A DNA stretch of 64,000 nt from positions 25,489 to 89,488 of the forward strand of contig PMTV01000043.1 of assembly GCA_003167215.1 (NCBI GenBank), written 5' to 3'. The notes under the pieces were generated by a model, which worked only from the letters and a program-made list of their open reading frames with translations, did not search any database and was not told the origin of the DNA. This stretch comes from Acidobacteriota bacterium. GTDB taxonomy: Bacteria; Acidobacteriota; Terriglobia; Acidiferrales; UBA7541. The first letter of the stretch is position 1; each line of letters starts with the position of its first letter. Below are positions 36,901 through 45,232 of the stretch, one piece after another. The translations under genes and the position numbers were made by a program.

Positions 36901-37245
36901 CTATCGACGTAACTTTGACCGCGTTTTCTGCCGCGCGATGGTGGCTTTCGATCTGCTAAACGACCATCCGTAAACCTGCATGTCAACGGTTACTCCAATT
37001 GTAACGCCCTCGGTTTCCAGCAGCTTGCGCTGTAATGCAGCGTGCGGTTCCGGCACGCGAATCTTTCCTCCGGCTCCGAGCACGCGATGCCAGGGAATGC
37101 CTTGCCCGCTGGGGCATGCGGCCAGCGCGTAGCCCACGGCACGCGCTCCAGCGGGGAAACGCAGCGCTTTCGCCACTTCGCCATAGGTTGTTACGCGGCC
37201 GCGCGGGATCTTTTTCACGAGGCGATAGACCGGGTCCCACGACAT
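36901..37245 (-). CDS. Alkyltransferase-like DNA-repair protein (ATL, MGMT family)
   Basis: A 114-residue protein with the DNA-binding part of O6-alkylguanine-DNA alkyltransferase. The usual PCHRV active site reads P51-W52-H53-R54-V55, so the acceptor Cys is replaced by Trp. This is the hallmark of ATL proteins (Atl1, YbaZ), which bind alkylated guanine, flip it and recruit nucleotide-excision repair. The RGRVTTYGEVA segment with Y21 is present. Start ATG 37245 follows GAGAGGGG. It is adjacent to the exporter pair but functionally separate. Confidence 0.9.
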   Translation of the reverse strand: MSWDPVYRLVKKIPRGRVTTYGEVAKALRFPAGARAVGYALAACPSGQGIPWHRVLGAGGKIRVPEPHAALQRKLLETEGVTIGVTVDMQVYGWSFSRSKATIARQKTRSKLRR

Positions 37246-37467
37246 CTCGTCCCCTCTCGACACGCTGCGCGGCTAAGTTTCACTTGCAGGTAAAGAGTAC
37301 GGTAAAGGTAGATCGATTCCGAAAGGTAATTTCCCCGCGCGACGCCAGTACGATTCGCAGGTTCGAAGCTCGCATTGAAAGCTGTTCCACGCCGCTACAC
37401 AGAGCGCTTCGAGACTAATAACTGATTAGCAGCATTTGGAACGTCCACCGCATCGTACCATTGACGG

Positions 37468-37492
37468 CGTAGTGGACGCTTTCTACACTACG
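37468..37492. repeat. Inverted repeat upstream of the 37518 gene
   Basis: CGTAGTG and CACTACG form 7-bp perfect arms around 11 bases, 26 bp before the start codon at 37518. In RNA it would be a 5'-leader hairpin just before the Shine-Dalgarno; in DNA it could be an operator. The 272-bp gap between the divergent ATL and 37518 genes holds no other structure that I can see. Confidence 0.4.
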
Positions 37493-37506
37493 TACGCTGA
37501 ATCAAA

Positions 37507-37515
37507 AAGGAGGTG
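37507..37515 (+). promoter_or_regulatory. Strong ribosome binding site
   Basis: AAGGAGGTG matches the anti-Shine-Dalgarno end of 16S rRNA at all nine positions and lies two bases before GTG 37518. Most genes here have weaker sites, so the downstream pair is probably translated at a high rate. The very short spacing is counted from the end of the extended match; from the GGAGG core it is about four to five bases. Confidence 0.6.
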
Positions 37516-37517
37516 TT

Positions 37518-37952
37518 GTGGCTTTCGTAAGACGCAAAGGCAACACTTATTTCCTGGTGCATAACGTACGGCGCCAAGGAAAGGTTCAGCAGCTACACCT
37601 GGCGCGGCTGGGCGAGAGGCCGCGGATCACGGACGATGTGGTGCGAAAGGTTTCGCGCAACCACCCGTTTCTTGATCTCGATTGGTCAAGCCTGCGCGAG
37701 CAGGTGAACAGCCGAATCGAGCTATTCGATATCCGCTCGCCGTACGTACAGAACCTGATGCATTCGTTACGAAACCTTCACATGGACCTGGCCGATCTGT
37801 CACCGCCGATGCTGCTGTTGACGGACCGAGCCAATTCGAGCCGTGAACTGGTCACGCAATTACGATTGTTGCGTTCGACGCTCGACATCAAGCTGGATCA
37901 ATTCGAGCGAACCGAAATCCGCAATCCTGAAAGCGGCAGGGAGTTCCGGTAG
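37518..37952 (+). CDS. Conserved small protein with transposase-like N-terminus
   Basis: A 144-residue protein from GTG 37518. Residues 1-33 (VRRKGNTYFLVHNVRRQGKV then QLHLARLGERP) look like the small N-terminal domain of IS1634/IS4-type transposases (RKKGxxYYxLVExxR-GxKVRQKxLxYLG), but no DDE catalytic domain follows. Instead there is a segment with FLDLDWSSLREQVNSRIELF and a helical tail with ELVTQLRLLRSTLDIKLDQF, which looks like a coiled coil. No membrane segment or signal is seen. It is directly followed, 13 bp on, by a Clp-type AAA+ ATPase, so it may be an adaptor or regulator of that ATPase; this is inference from pairing. Function unknown. Confidence 0.8.
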   Translation: MAFVRRKGNTYFLVHNVRRQGKVQQLHLARLGERPRITDDVVRKVSRNHPFLDLDWSSLREQVNSRIELFDIRSPYVQNLMHSLRNLHMDLADLSPPMLLLTDRANSSRELVTQLRLLRSTLDIKLDQFERTEIRNPESGREFR

Positions 37953-37965
37953 AGGGAGCACGACA

Positions 37966-39186
37966 GTGGGAGCGCAAGCGCTACAACTTGACCCGACACA
38001 ACGCAGTCTGGAGTCACGGGATTTTGAATCAGGGCTGCGGCGGAAGATCGTCGGCCAGGACGAAGCGGTACAGGCGGTCGTTGACCTCTACCAGGTATTT
38101 CGCGCCGGCTTGAATTCGCCGGGCCGTCCGGTCGGCAATCTATTGTTTCTGGGGCCCACGGGCGCCGGGAAAACACGCGTGGTGGAAGCCACCGCCGAAG
38201 TCTTGTTTGGCGATCCGCGAGCCGTGATCAAAGTGGATTGCGCCGAGTTCCAGCACTCCCATGAAATCGCGAAGCTGATTGGCTCGCCTCCGGGATATTT
38301 GGGGCACCGCGAGACGCATCCGCTGATCACGCAGGAAGCGCTGGCGCAGTATCACACCGAGAAATTAAAGATCAGCTTTTTGTTATTCGATGAAATCGAG
38401 AAAGCTTCCGATGCGCTGTGGCAATTGCTGCTCGGCATTCTGGACAAAGCCACGCTAACGCTGGGAGACAACCGCCGCGTGGATTTGTCGCAGACCATGA
38501 TTTTCATGACCTCGAACCTGGGAGGCGGAGAAATCACCGAGTTGATGACCGGAGGGATGGGCTTCGCTCCCAAGGTGCAGGCCGATACCCAAGTGCGTCT
38601 GGACGAAAAAGTTGAAAAGACAGCGGCGGAAGCGGCGAAGCGCAAGTTCGCACCGGAATTCATGAACCGCATAGACAAAGTCATCGTGTTTCACCCACTG
38701 CGGTCGCAGCAGCTCGAACAGATTCTGGAAATCGAACTCGGGATGGTGCAGCAACGCGTGCTGGAGACGGCGAAGGGGCGCTTTTTGTTCCGCGTAACAT
38801 CGGCGGCGCGAGAATTTCTGCTGCGCGAAGGCACGGACATGAAATACGGCGCGCGGCATCTGAAACGCGCCATAGAGCGGTACGTGGTGTATCCGTTGGC
38901 CAGCCTGCTGGCAACGGAGCAAGTATCACTTGGCGATGTGATCTCTATTGGTTGGGATGGGCACGAACTTGGATTAACCTTCCTAAAGGAAGCGGAAGGC
39001 GCGCTGGTTCCAGTGACGGCAGCGGCGAAGGAAAGAACGACTAGCGCCGCGGCCGCAAGCTCAGACGGGCGTCCAGTAGTGTTCCCTGCTGCAACGGCGG
39101 CAATGGAAGTCACTGCGCAAAACAGGACAACGCCCACGGCAGGCCGGAGCATACCGGTGGAAAAGGCGAAGAACGAGAAGAAGTAA
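37966..39186 (+). CDS. Single-ring AAA+ ATPase, ClpA/ClpB D2-like
   Basis: About 406 residues from GTG 37966, with GAGGGAG eight bases upstream. The body is one AAA_2 module plus the C-terminal D2-small domain: Walker A FLGPTGAGKTRVVE (K69), pore loop SPPGYLGHRE (Gly-Tyr-Leu-Gly type), Walker B SFLLFDEIEKA (D142-E143), sensor-1 FMTSNLGG, arginine-finger FAPEFMNRIDKV and the sensor-2 stretch MKYGARHLKRAIE. The N domain, first AAA ring and middle coiled-coil of ClpA/ClpB are absent. The last 60 residues are Ala/Thr-rich and probably disordered. No ClpP-type IGL/IGF loop is evident. It would remodel or unfold proteins; substrate unknown. The small protein at 37518 is its likely partner. Confidence 0.9.
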   Translation: MGAQALQLDPTQRSLESRDFESGLRRKIVGQDEAVQAVVDLYQVFRAGLNSPGRPVGNLLFLGPTGAGKTRVVEATAEVLFGDPRAVIKVDCAEFQHSHEIAKLIGSPPGYLGHRETHPLITQEALAQYHTEKLKISFLLFDEIEKASDALWQLLLGILDKATLTLGDNRRVDLSQTMIFMTSNLGGGEITELMTGGMGFAPKVQADTQVRLDEKVEKTAAEAAKRKFAPEFMNRIDKVIVFHPLRSQQLEQILEIELGMVQQRVLETAKGRFLFRVTSAAREFLLREGTDMKYGARHLKRAIERYVVYPLASLLATEQVSLGDVISIGWDGHELGLTFLKEAEGALVPVTAAAKERTTSAAAASSDGRPVVFPAATAAMEVTAQNRTTPTAGRSIPVEKAKNEKK

Positions 39187-39368
39187 AGCTGCCGCCGACA
39201 ACGAGCGGTCTTTGGTCCATTTCTAACAGTCGTGGGCGTGCGTTGACCGAATTCTGGCGCGCGCCACGGCTTCTCTTTTTTTCCTCAACAATACGGTTGC
39301 GAAGATTTCGAGAGATACCGACCCATATAGTCCCGGTAACCGGCAAGACTAATAACTAGATTTGACGA

Positions 39369-39884
39369 CTATGATTCGGAGGAATGCTGCATTGGTTCGT
39401 CGAAGCTGCCGCCATAAATACTGGGTACCTTCGCGCCCATGGGACGGAGATACGAGGAAAGCTGGCCACGATGGTGAATCGAATGATTGAGCATGAACTG
39501 AAGGTACAGCACCGCGGGGAGATCGAACATTCCGAATAAGGGCAGAGGCGTAGCCCAAAAAACGGCGGGCAGTTTCGCGACCTCATCGAGCTTGGTGGAC
39601 AAGTTGTCCTCATAATAAGAGGCCACGTCGGCGGCACTGCTGAAATCCGCGGGCATGGTGTCGTCGTCCATTTCGAATTTTCCGGCGAGGAATCCGTCCA
39701 GGAACCAGATATCGGCGGAAGCGAGATGCCAGGCAAGCTCGAGGGCGCTGTACGAATTCGGATGTGGGCGGTAGCCGCTTTTGTCCGCGGGGACGGCCAA
39801 CAGGACGCGCAAAGTGGTTAACGATTCCCGTTTGACTTCGGGAATAAATATCGTTAGCAGGAATGCAGCTTGGTCGGAAGTCAT
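39369..39884 (-). CDS. DinB-family protein
   Basis: A 171-residue cytoplasmic four-helix protein with DinB features: LLVAVPADKSGYRPHPNSYS-like loop, ALELAWHLASADIWFLDGFL with the first metal His, and the late FMLNHSIHHRGQLSSYLRPM with two more His. Such proteins bind Ni/Zn and may act in thiol-linked transfer. Its ATG overlaps the TGA of gcvPB (ATGA), so it is translationally coupled to the glycine cleavage operon although no role there is known. Confidence 0.88.
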   Translation of the reverse strand: MTSDQAAFLLTIFIPEVKRESLTTLRVLLAVPADKSGYRPHPNSYSALELAWHLASADIWFLDGFLAGKFEMDDDTMPADFSSAADVASYYEDNLSTKLDEVAKLPAVFWATPLPLFGMFDLPAVLYLQFMLNHSIHHRGQLSSYLRPMGAKVPSIYGGSFDEPMQHSSES

Positions 39885-41413
39885 CGTGAACCTCTTTCTT
39901 CAGGTTTCCATCGCAGGATGGGTTTGCGCGCAGCGGCGACTTCGTCGAGCCGGCCGACGCGCGTGGAATGCGGCGCGGTTTTCACCAGTTCGGGATTCGC
40001 TTCAGCTTCGGCCGCGATCGAGCGCATGGCTTCGATAAAAAAATCGCACTCCTCTCTCGATTCCGATTCGGTAGGCTCGATCATCATTGCACCCGGAACG
40101 ATCAGCGGAAACGCAGTGGTATAGGGATGAAAGCCGTAGTCGATCAGGCGTTTGGCGATGTCCATCGTATTTACACCGTGCTTTTTCTGACGCGCGTCGC
40201 TGAAAACGACCTCGTGCATGGAGGGAAGATTGTAGGGCAAATCGAAAAGGTCCTCGAGATTCTTGCGAATGTAGTTGGAGTTCAGCACGGCATCTTCCGT
40301 AGCCTGCCGCATTCCCGGGCCGTAAGCCAGCGTGTAGGCGAGGGCGCGCAAGAGTACTCCGAAATTTCCGCAATAGGCGCGCACGCGCCCGATGGATTTT
40401 GTGCGGTTGTAATCCAGCGCGAACTTGCCATCTTCCTTTTGGAACACGACCGGCACAGGGAGGAAAGGCTCGAGAATTTTCTTTACCAAGACGGGGCCGG
40501 CGCCCGGACCGCCCCCGCCATGGGGCGTCGAAAATGTTTTGTGCAGATTCAAGTGCATCACATCCACGCCGAAATCGCCCGGGCGAGTGACGCCGGCCAG
40601 CGCGTTCATGTTTGCGCCGTCCATGTAAAGAAGGGCGCCGCGTTCGTGCAAGATAGCGGCAATCTCCGCGATGCGCTCTTCGAACACGCCGAGGGTGCTG
40701 GGATTCGTGAGCATGAGAGCGGCAACATCTTCGGTGCAAAACTCACGGAGATGATCGGTATCAATCTGGCCGCGCGCGTTGGATTTGATGTTTTTTACTT
40801 CGTATCCGGCAATCACTACGGACGCGGGATTCGTTCCGTGCGCGGAATCGGGAATCAAAACTGTCTTGCGCGGATTGCCCTGGCTCTGAAGATACGCGCG
40901 AATCATCAACAAGCCCGTAAGCTCGCCCTGCGCGCCGGCCACGGGCTGAAGCGTGGCGGCGTCCATGCCGGTGATCGACAGCAGACATTTTTGCAAGTCG
41001 TAAAGAATGCGCAGGCAGCCCTGGGAAACCTCCGCGGGCTGCTCGGGGTGTTCGGTTGCAAGGCCGTCGAGACGCGCCACGAATTCGTTCACGCGAGGGT
41101 TGTACTTCATGGTGCAAGACCCGAGCGGATACATTCCGAGATCAATCGCGTAGTTCCAGGTGGAAAGCCGGGTGAAATGCCGAATCACTTCGATTTCGCT
41201 GACTTCGGGAAATCCTTCGATTGCGTCGCGTGTGAATTCTTTGCCGAGCGCCTTCGCAGGATCCACAACCGGCACATCGAGCGGCGGAAGCTCCATCCCG
41301 CGCTTGCCAGGCGCAGACTTCTCGAAGATCAGCCCTTCGTTCTGGCTGGGGTGCTGGCGGACCTTCAGAATCTTTCCAACCTGGGCTTCGATATCGATGG
41401 ACTTGGAGTTCAA
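39881..41413 (-). CDS. gcvPB: Glycine dehydrogenase (decarboxylating) subunit 2
   Basis: The PLP-binding P-protein subunit of the glycine cleavage system. Diagnostic parts are YPLGSCTMKYNPRVNE, the PLP site region DVMHLNLHKTFSTPHGGGGP (Lys in LHKTF) and GNFGVLLRALAYTLA. It decarboxylates glycine with subunit 1 and passes aminomethyl to GcvH. The frame is open to an ATG at 41476, inside gcvPA, but AAGGAG just after the gcvPA stop serves TTG 41413, giving about 510 residues; I prefer that start. Fourth gene of the gcvT-H-PA-PB operon. Confidence 0.95.
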   Translation of the reverse strand: MNSKSIDIEAQVGKILKVRQHPSQNEGLIFEKSAPGKRGMELPPLDVPVVDPAKALGKEFTRDAIEGFPEVSEIEVIRHFTRLSTWNYAIDLGMYPLGSCTMKYNPRVNEFVARLDGLATEHPEQPAEVSQGCLRILYDLQKCLLSITGMDAATLQPVAGAQGELTGLLMIRAYLQSQGNPRKTVLIPDSAHGTNPASVVIAGYEVKNIKSNARGQIDTDHLREFCTEDVAALMLTNPSTLGVFEERIAEIAAILHERGALLYMDGANMNALAGVTRPGDFGVDVMHLNLHKTFSTPHGGGGPGAGPVLVKKILEPFLPVPVVFQKEDGKFALDYNRTKSIGRVRAYCGNFGVLLRALAYTLAYGPGMRQATEDAVLNSNYIRKNLEDLFDLPYNLPSMHEVVFSDARQKKHGVNTMDIAKRLIDYGFHPYTTAFPLIVPGAMMIEPTESESREECDFFIEAMRSIAAEAEANPELVKTAPHSTRVGRLDEVAAARKPILRWKPEERGSR

Positions 41414-41426
41414 TTCAAACAGCTCC

Positions 41427-42773
41427 TTAAACCGGGCGTTCGAGAATTCGCTTAATGGCGGCGGCCAAGCGTTCAATTTCGGCGCGCGGCGTTGTTTCGG
41501 TCACGCAAACGAGCGCTCGCTTGGTCAACTCCGGGTAATGAATTCCCAGAGCGAACGGTCCGATGATTTTTTCGCGCAAGAGGTCGGTATTCACCATTTT
41601 TATCGAGCGCGGAAACTCGAGCACGAATTCGTTGAATGAAGGTCCGGAGAAAACGCGGCGCACACCGGGAATTTTTTCAAGTTCGGCCTGAGCGAAGCGC
41701 GCTTTGGCGAGATTCTGAAGGGCTTGTTCGCGCAGCCCCTCTTTGCCAAGCAAGCAAAGGTGGATCGTAGCCGCCAGGGCGTAGAGCGCCTCATTCGTAC
41801 AGATGTTTGAGGTGGCTTTTTCGCGGCGGATATGTTGCTCGCGAGTTGCCAGCGTGAGAACGAATCCTCGGCGTCCCTGTGCGTCCGTCGTTTGGCCCGC
41901 GAGGCGGCCGGGCATTTGGCGGACGTACTTGTCTCGCGTGGCAATCACGCCGACGTAGGGTCCTCCGTAGCTGGGAGGAATGCCGAACGATTGGCCCTCC
42001 ATGGCCACAATATCGGCCTCGACAGGTGGACGAACGATGCCGAGCGAAACAGCTTCGGCAATACTGGTGACAAGCAACGAGCCAGCGGCATGCGCCACCT
42101 CTGCCAGCGCAGGAAGCTCTTCGATCACGCCGAAAAAGTTTGGCGACTGGACCACGATAGCGGCAGCTTGCGCGAGGCTTTCCTGTTTCAGCGCCGCGCG
42201 ATCGAGCTGGCCGGATTTCGTATAGCCCACTTCTTCGATCTCGATGCCGAGATTTTTCGCATAGGTCTGCAATACGTGGCGATATTCGGGATGCACGCTG
42301 CGCGCGACAAGCACGCGATGGCGGCTAGTGAGCCGTTCCGCCATCAACACAGCTTCGGTGAGCGCGGTTGAACCGTCATACATGGAGGCGTTGGCGACTT
42401 CCTGGCCGGTTAATTGGCACATCAAAGTCTGGAACTCGAAAATCGCAGTCAGGGTGCCCTGCGCAAATTCAGCCTGGTAAGGCGTATAGGAAGTGAGGAA
42501 CTCGCCTCGCTGGATGAGCGAGTCGGTGACCACCGAACGCAAATGCGAATAAACTCCCGCGCCGAGAAAAGACGTGTAGCCGCGGGAATTTTCCGCAGCG
42601 CGCGCTTGAAAATATTGGATGATCTCGGCTTCCGAAAGCGGCCCGGGCAGCGCGAGCGGGGCGCGCAGCCGGAATTTTTCAGGGATGGACTTAAAAAGCT
42701 CTTCGATTGAACGCGCGCCGATCGCTTCGAGCATTTCCTGGCGTTCGGAAGGACTCTTGGGAAGATAGCGCAT
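41427..42773 (-). CDS. gcvPA: Glycine dehydrogenase (decarboxylating) subunit 1
   Basis: A 448-residue P-protein subunit 1: [19 protein letters not shown] at the start, [14 protein letters not shown], the [20 protein letters not shown] segment and [19 protein letters not shown] are all family signatures. It forms a heterotetramer with GcvPB. Its ATG shares one base with the gcvH stop (TGATG), giving tight coupling. The two-subunit form (rather than a single fused GcvP) is usual in Acidobacteria, Gram-positives and archaea. Confidence 0.97.
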   Translation of the reverse strand: MRYLPKSPSERQEMLEAIGARSIEELFKSIPEKFRLRAPLALPGPLSEAEIIQYFQARAAENSRGYTSFLGAGVYSHLRSVVTDSLIQRGEFLTSYTPYQAEFAQGTLTAIFEFQTLMCQLTGQEVANASMYDGSTALTEAVLMAERLTSRHRVLVARSVHPEYRHVLQTYAKNLGIEIEEVGYTKSGQLDRAALKQESLAQAAAIVVQSPNFFGVIEELPALAEVAHAAGSLLVTSIAEAVSLGIVRPPVEADIVAMEGQSFGIPPSYGGPYVGVIATRDKYVRQMPGRLAGQTTDAQGRRGFVLTLATREQHIRREKATSNICTNEALYALAATIHLCLLGKEGLREQALQNLAKARFAQAELEKIPGVRRVFSGPSFNEFVLEFPRSIKMVNTDLLREKIIGPFALGIHYPELTKRALVCVTETTPRAEIERLAAAIKRILERPV

Positions 42774-43171
42774 CAGGCGGAGTGTTCCTTCGCTTGGGCG
42801 GCGATATAGGCTTCGTAAGCGGCGGCGTCCATCAGCGCCGCGGCCTCCTTAGGGTCCGCGAGCCGCACTTTTATAAGCCAAGCAGCGCCGTGCGGATCTT
42901 TGTTAATTAGCTCGGGAGAATCCGCGAGCGCGGGATTTGTTTCAGTAACTTCGCCGGAGACGGGGCTGAAAATCTCGCTGACCGCTTTAACGGATTCGAT
43001 GGTTCCAAAAGACTGCCGCGGTTTGAGCTGCGTGCCGACTTTGGGCATCTCGACGAAGACGACATCACCGAGCTCGTGTTGCGCATAGTCCGTGATGCCG
43101 ATGGTTCCATTCGAGCCATCAACTTTCACCCACTCGTGCTCTTTGGTGTAACGATAGTCCTTAGGGTACAT
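42773..43171 (-). CDS. gcvH: Glycine cleavage system H protein
   Basis: A 132-residue lipoyl carrier. The lipoyl-Lys is K62 in [23 protein letters not shown] and the SPVSGEVTE turn are typical. The last 8 residues (AAQAKEHSA) are a short tail. It shuttles the aminomethyl group between GcvP, GcvT and the lipoamide dehydrogenase, the last of which is not in this window. Stop overlaps the gcvPA start. Confidence 0.97.
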   Translation of the reverse strand: MYPKDYRYTKEHEWVKVDGSNGTIGITDYAQHELGDVVFVEMPKVGTQLKPRQSFGTIESVKAVSEIFSPVSGEVTETNPALADSPELINKDPHGAAWLIKVRLADPKEAAALMDAAAYEAYIAAQAKEHSA

Positions 43172-43210
43172 AAGCGCTCCGTGAACCCAGCGTATTTGGA
43201 TGCTTCCAGC

Positions 43211-44362
43211 CTATTGCGGTCGCTTGTAAAATGGCAGAGCGACGATTCGTGCCGCTTCTGACTGGCCGCGAATACCGATCGAGACATCTGTTCCGACGGC
43301 GGTCGATTTCGGCGGCACGTAAGCCATGCCGATATTTTTCTTCAGGAACGGAGCAGGTCCACCGCTGGTAACGCGCCCTGCTTCCTGGCCGTTGATCAGA
43401 ACCGGATAGCCATCCCGGCCGATGCGCTTGTCGAGCATTTCGAATCCGATCAACTTGCGCACGAGGCCGTCCTTCTTTTGTTGAGCCAGGACGTCGCTGC
43501 CCAGAAAGGGAGCCTTTTCCATTTTGCAGATCCACCCTAGGCCTGCTTCCCAAGGCGTGGTCGTGTCGTCAATCTCGTGGCCATAGAGGCACATGCCCGC
43601 TTCGAGACGAAGAGTATTCCGCGCGCCCAGTCCGCAGGGAATCATACCGGCCGGTTGCCCGGCGTGCATTAGATCGCTCCACAGTTTTTCGGAATGTTCG
43701 GGCGCAAAGTAGATTTCGAAGCCGTCTTCGCCGGTGTAGCCGGTGCGGGCGATCAGGCAATCGATGCCGCTCACTTTGCCGAAGGCGAAATGATAATAGT
43801 GAATTGAGTCGAGCGGAGCGGGAGTAAGGCGCTGAAGGATATCCTTTGCGCGGGGCCCTTGAATCGCGAGTTGGGAGTAACGCGGGCCGGCGTTTTCCGC
43901 CTTGGCATCGAATTTGTTGTGCTCGACGATGTGCTCGAAATCGTGATCCTGATTGCCGGCGTTGACGCAGAGCAAGTAGTGCGTGTCGGAAATTTTGTGC
44001 ACCAGCAAATCATCGACGAAAGTTCCGCGCGAGGTCATCAGCCCTGAATAGTGAGCCTGCCCGACCGCGAGCTTCGCGGCGTTGTTGCATGTGACCAATT
44101 GGACCAGGCCCAGCGCGCCAGGGCCTCGAATTTCGATCTCGCCCATATGACTTACGTCGAAGAGCCCCGCTCGCGTGCGTACGGCTTCATGCTCAGCCAG
44201 AATGCCCGAGTACTCGAGTGGCATGTCCCAGCCGCCGAAATTCACCATCTTGGCGCCCAGTTGGCGATGGATGGAATTCAGAGCTGTCTTGCGCACTTCA
44301 GCGGTTGCCGGTGTGGTCACAGAGGATTTCTCATTATTGCGACGAAACATCGAAGCTAGCAT
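43211..44362 (-). CDS. gcvT: Aminomethyltransferase (glycine cleavage T protein)
   Basis: A folate-dependent T protein that moves the one-carbon unit from GcvH to tetrahydrofolate with release of ammonia. Signatures: [18 protein letters not shown], the [15 protein letters not shown] segment with the conserved folate-site Asp, [12 protein letters not shown] and the C-terminal [19 protein letters not shown]. From ATG 44362 it is 383 residues; the first 14 are unlike the family, so GTG 44320 (giving [11 protein letters not shown]) is an alternative, but neither start has a clear Shine-Dalgarno. First gene of the gcv operon; a 38-bp hairpin lies upstream at 44389. Confidence 0.96.
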   Translation of the reverse strand: MLASMFRRNNEKSSVTTPATAEVRKTALNSIHRQLGAKMVNFGGWDMPLEYSGILAEHEAVRTRAGLFDVSHMGEIEIRGPGALGLVQLVTCNNAAKLAVGQAHYSGLMTSRGTFVDDLLVHKISDTHYLLCVNAGNQDHDFEHIVEHNKFDAKAENAGPRYSQLAIQGPRAKDILQRLTPAPLDSIHYYHFAFGKVSGIDCLIARTGYTGEDGFEIYFAPEHSEKLWSDLMHAGQPAGMIPCGLGARNTLRLEAGMCLYGHEIDDTTTPWEAGLGWICKMEKAPFLGSDVLAQQKKDGLVRKLIGFEMLDKRIGRDGYPVLINGQEAGRVTSGGPAPFLKKNIGMAYVPPKSTAVGTDVSIGIRGQSEAARIVALPFYKRPQ

Positions 44363-44388
44363 GCGTGTTTTCGAGTGTCAAGGAACGC

Positions 44389-44426
44389 GGCCGGGAGTAA
44401 CTTTGGGTTTCTCCGTTACTTCGGCC
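44389..44426. promoter_or_regulatory. Hairpin between gcvT and the 44594 gene
   Basis: Arms GGCCGGGAGTAAC and GTTACTTCGGCC pair over about 11 positions with a one- or two-base bulge and a 13-base loop. It lies 27 bp before the gcvT ATG on the minus strand and 168 bp before the Cys-rich gene on the plus strand. No T-run follows on either strand. It could be a 5'-leader structure for gcvT. I looked for glycine-riboswitch core motifs here and did not find them. Confidence 0.4.
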
Positions 44427-44593
44427 TGTACGAGTTCGAGTTCGAAGCGGTATGGAAACCCACAGCAATATAAGGCGTATAGTGCGATTGTAGTGCTGCG
44501 AGGGAATTCCCGCGTGCAAGGCGCTTGTCCGGCGCACGCGCATGACCTAAGATTGAGGAAAGGCGATATCCTGGGCCACTGGAGAGCGGGCAG

Positions 44594-44767
44594 GTGGTAA
44601 CTCTTTGCGCGATATGCGAAAAGCCGGAACAGCAATGTGCTTGTGAAAAGTACTGCTGCTTCTGCCAGTCGCAGTTCAACATTCGCATGGGCGTAGATGG
44701 GCTGTATTATTGTCCCGATTGCCGCGAAGCTTGCGACGTGCGGCTTGCAGACACCGATGAGCACTGA
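44594..44767 (+). CDS. Small Cys-rich, zinc-ribbon-like protein
   Basis: A 57-residue frame from GTG 44594 with GAGAGCGGG upstream. It contains ten Cys: [19 protein letters not shown] then FCQ in the first half and [12 protein letters not shown] in the second, i.e. CxxC pairs at residues about 5/8, 24/27 and 46/49 with others between. This pattern fits one or two zinc-binding knuckles. Its last 11 bases overlap the ATG of the next gene, so the two are translationally coupled. Short, so coding status rests on the Cys spacing, coupling and a suitable ribosome site. Function unknown; a zinc-dependent partner of the 44757 protein is possible. Confidence 0.65.
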   Translation: MVTLCAICEKPEQQCACEKYCCFCQSQFNIRMGVDGLYYCPDCREACDVRLADTDEH

Positions 44768-45200
44768 TCCAAGCAGGACGGAGTTAACGCTGCACGACGA
44801 CCCGCGCCTGATGGCGGGAGTTGTTGCAATCGTGTCTTTCGCCGCGCACCGTTGCGGCCTTTCGAGTGGAGCGCAGGAAGGACTTGCCGCCGCCGCTGCG
44901 GAAGCGTGCCGCGAGACCTTTCCGCTGGTGAATAGCAATGGGAGTAAGGATTCCGTGCTAAAGGTGATTGTCTCGGATTTTCCCGACCGCGTGGAGGTTT
45001 CTATCGAGCATTCCGGTGAATCGCTCCCATCGGCCGGACTCGATACTTTCTGCCACGCCGCAAGTAGCGCAGGCTCGCAAGCGGGACTGAGCGGAGCGTT
45101 ACAGAAGATGAGTGTAGATCGCGTGCAGTACGAAACGCGAGACGGCGTATCGCGGATGACGCTGATCAAGTATTGCGACGAGCGGCGCGCGAAAGCCTAA
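44757..45200 (+). CDS. Degenerate histidine-kinase-like (anti-sigma type) ATPase-fold protein
   Basis: A 147-residue protein from ATG 44757. The pattern LHDDPRLMAGVVAIVSFAAH, GLSSGAQEGLAAAAAEACRE, then VIVSDFPDRVEVSIEHSGES and the C-terminal DRVQYETRDGVSRMTLIKY follows the HATPase_c_2 (RsbW/SpoIIAB) fold. The N-box usually reads EAxxNAxxH; here it is EACRETF, and the G1-box Asp (xDxG) is replaced in IEHSGES, so ATP binding is doubtful. Such proteins usually hold a sigma factor or antagonist. None is next to it. An in-frame upstream start at 44697 overlaps the Cys-rich gene and is less likely. Confidence 0.7.
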   Translation: MSTDPSRTELTLHDDPRLMAGVVAIVSFAAHRCGLSSGAQEGLAAAAAEACRETFPLVNSNGSKDSVLKVIVSDFPDRVEVSIEHSGESLPSAGLDTFCHAASSAGSQAGLSGALQKMSVDRVQYETRDGVSRMTLIKYCDERRAKA

Positions 45201-45232
45201 CCGCAATCGGGGATCGTCCCTTCGAATTCCTC

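Noticed and set aside
37518-37620. Insertion-sequence remnant
   Set aside because: Only the N-terminal transposase-like 33 residues match; there are no terminal inverted repeats or target duplications, and the frame is intact and strongly ribosome-bound.
39968-41455. 495-codon plus-strand frame
   Set aside because: It is antisense to gcvPB, whose conserved motifs are unmistakable; the antisense frame is a codon-bias shadow.
44363-44593. Glycine riboswitch upstream of gcvT
   Set aside because: I looked for the conserved core motifs and their paired stems in both orientations and did not find them; only an unrelated hairpin is present.
44378-45169. 263-codon minus-strand frame
   Set aside because: Covers the plus-strand Cys-rich and HATPase-like genes and a hairpin; its translation has no recognisable domain, and the plus-strand overlap gives the better explanation.
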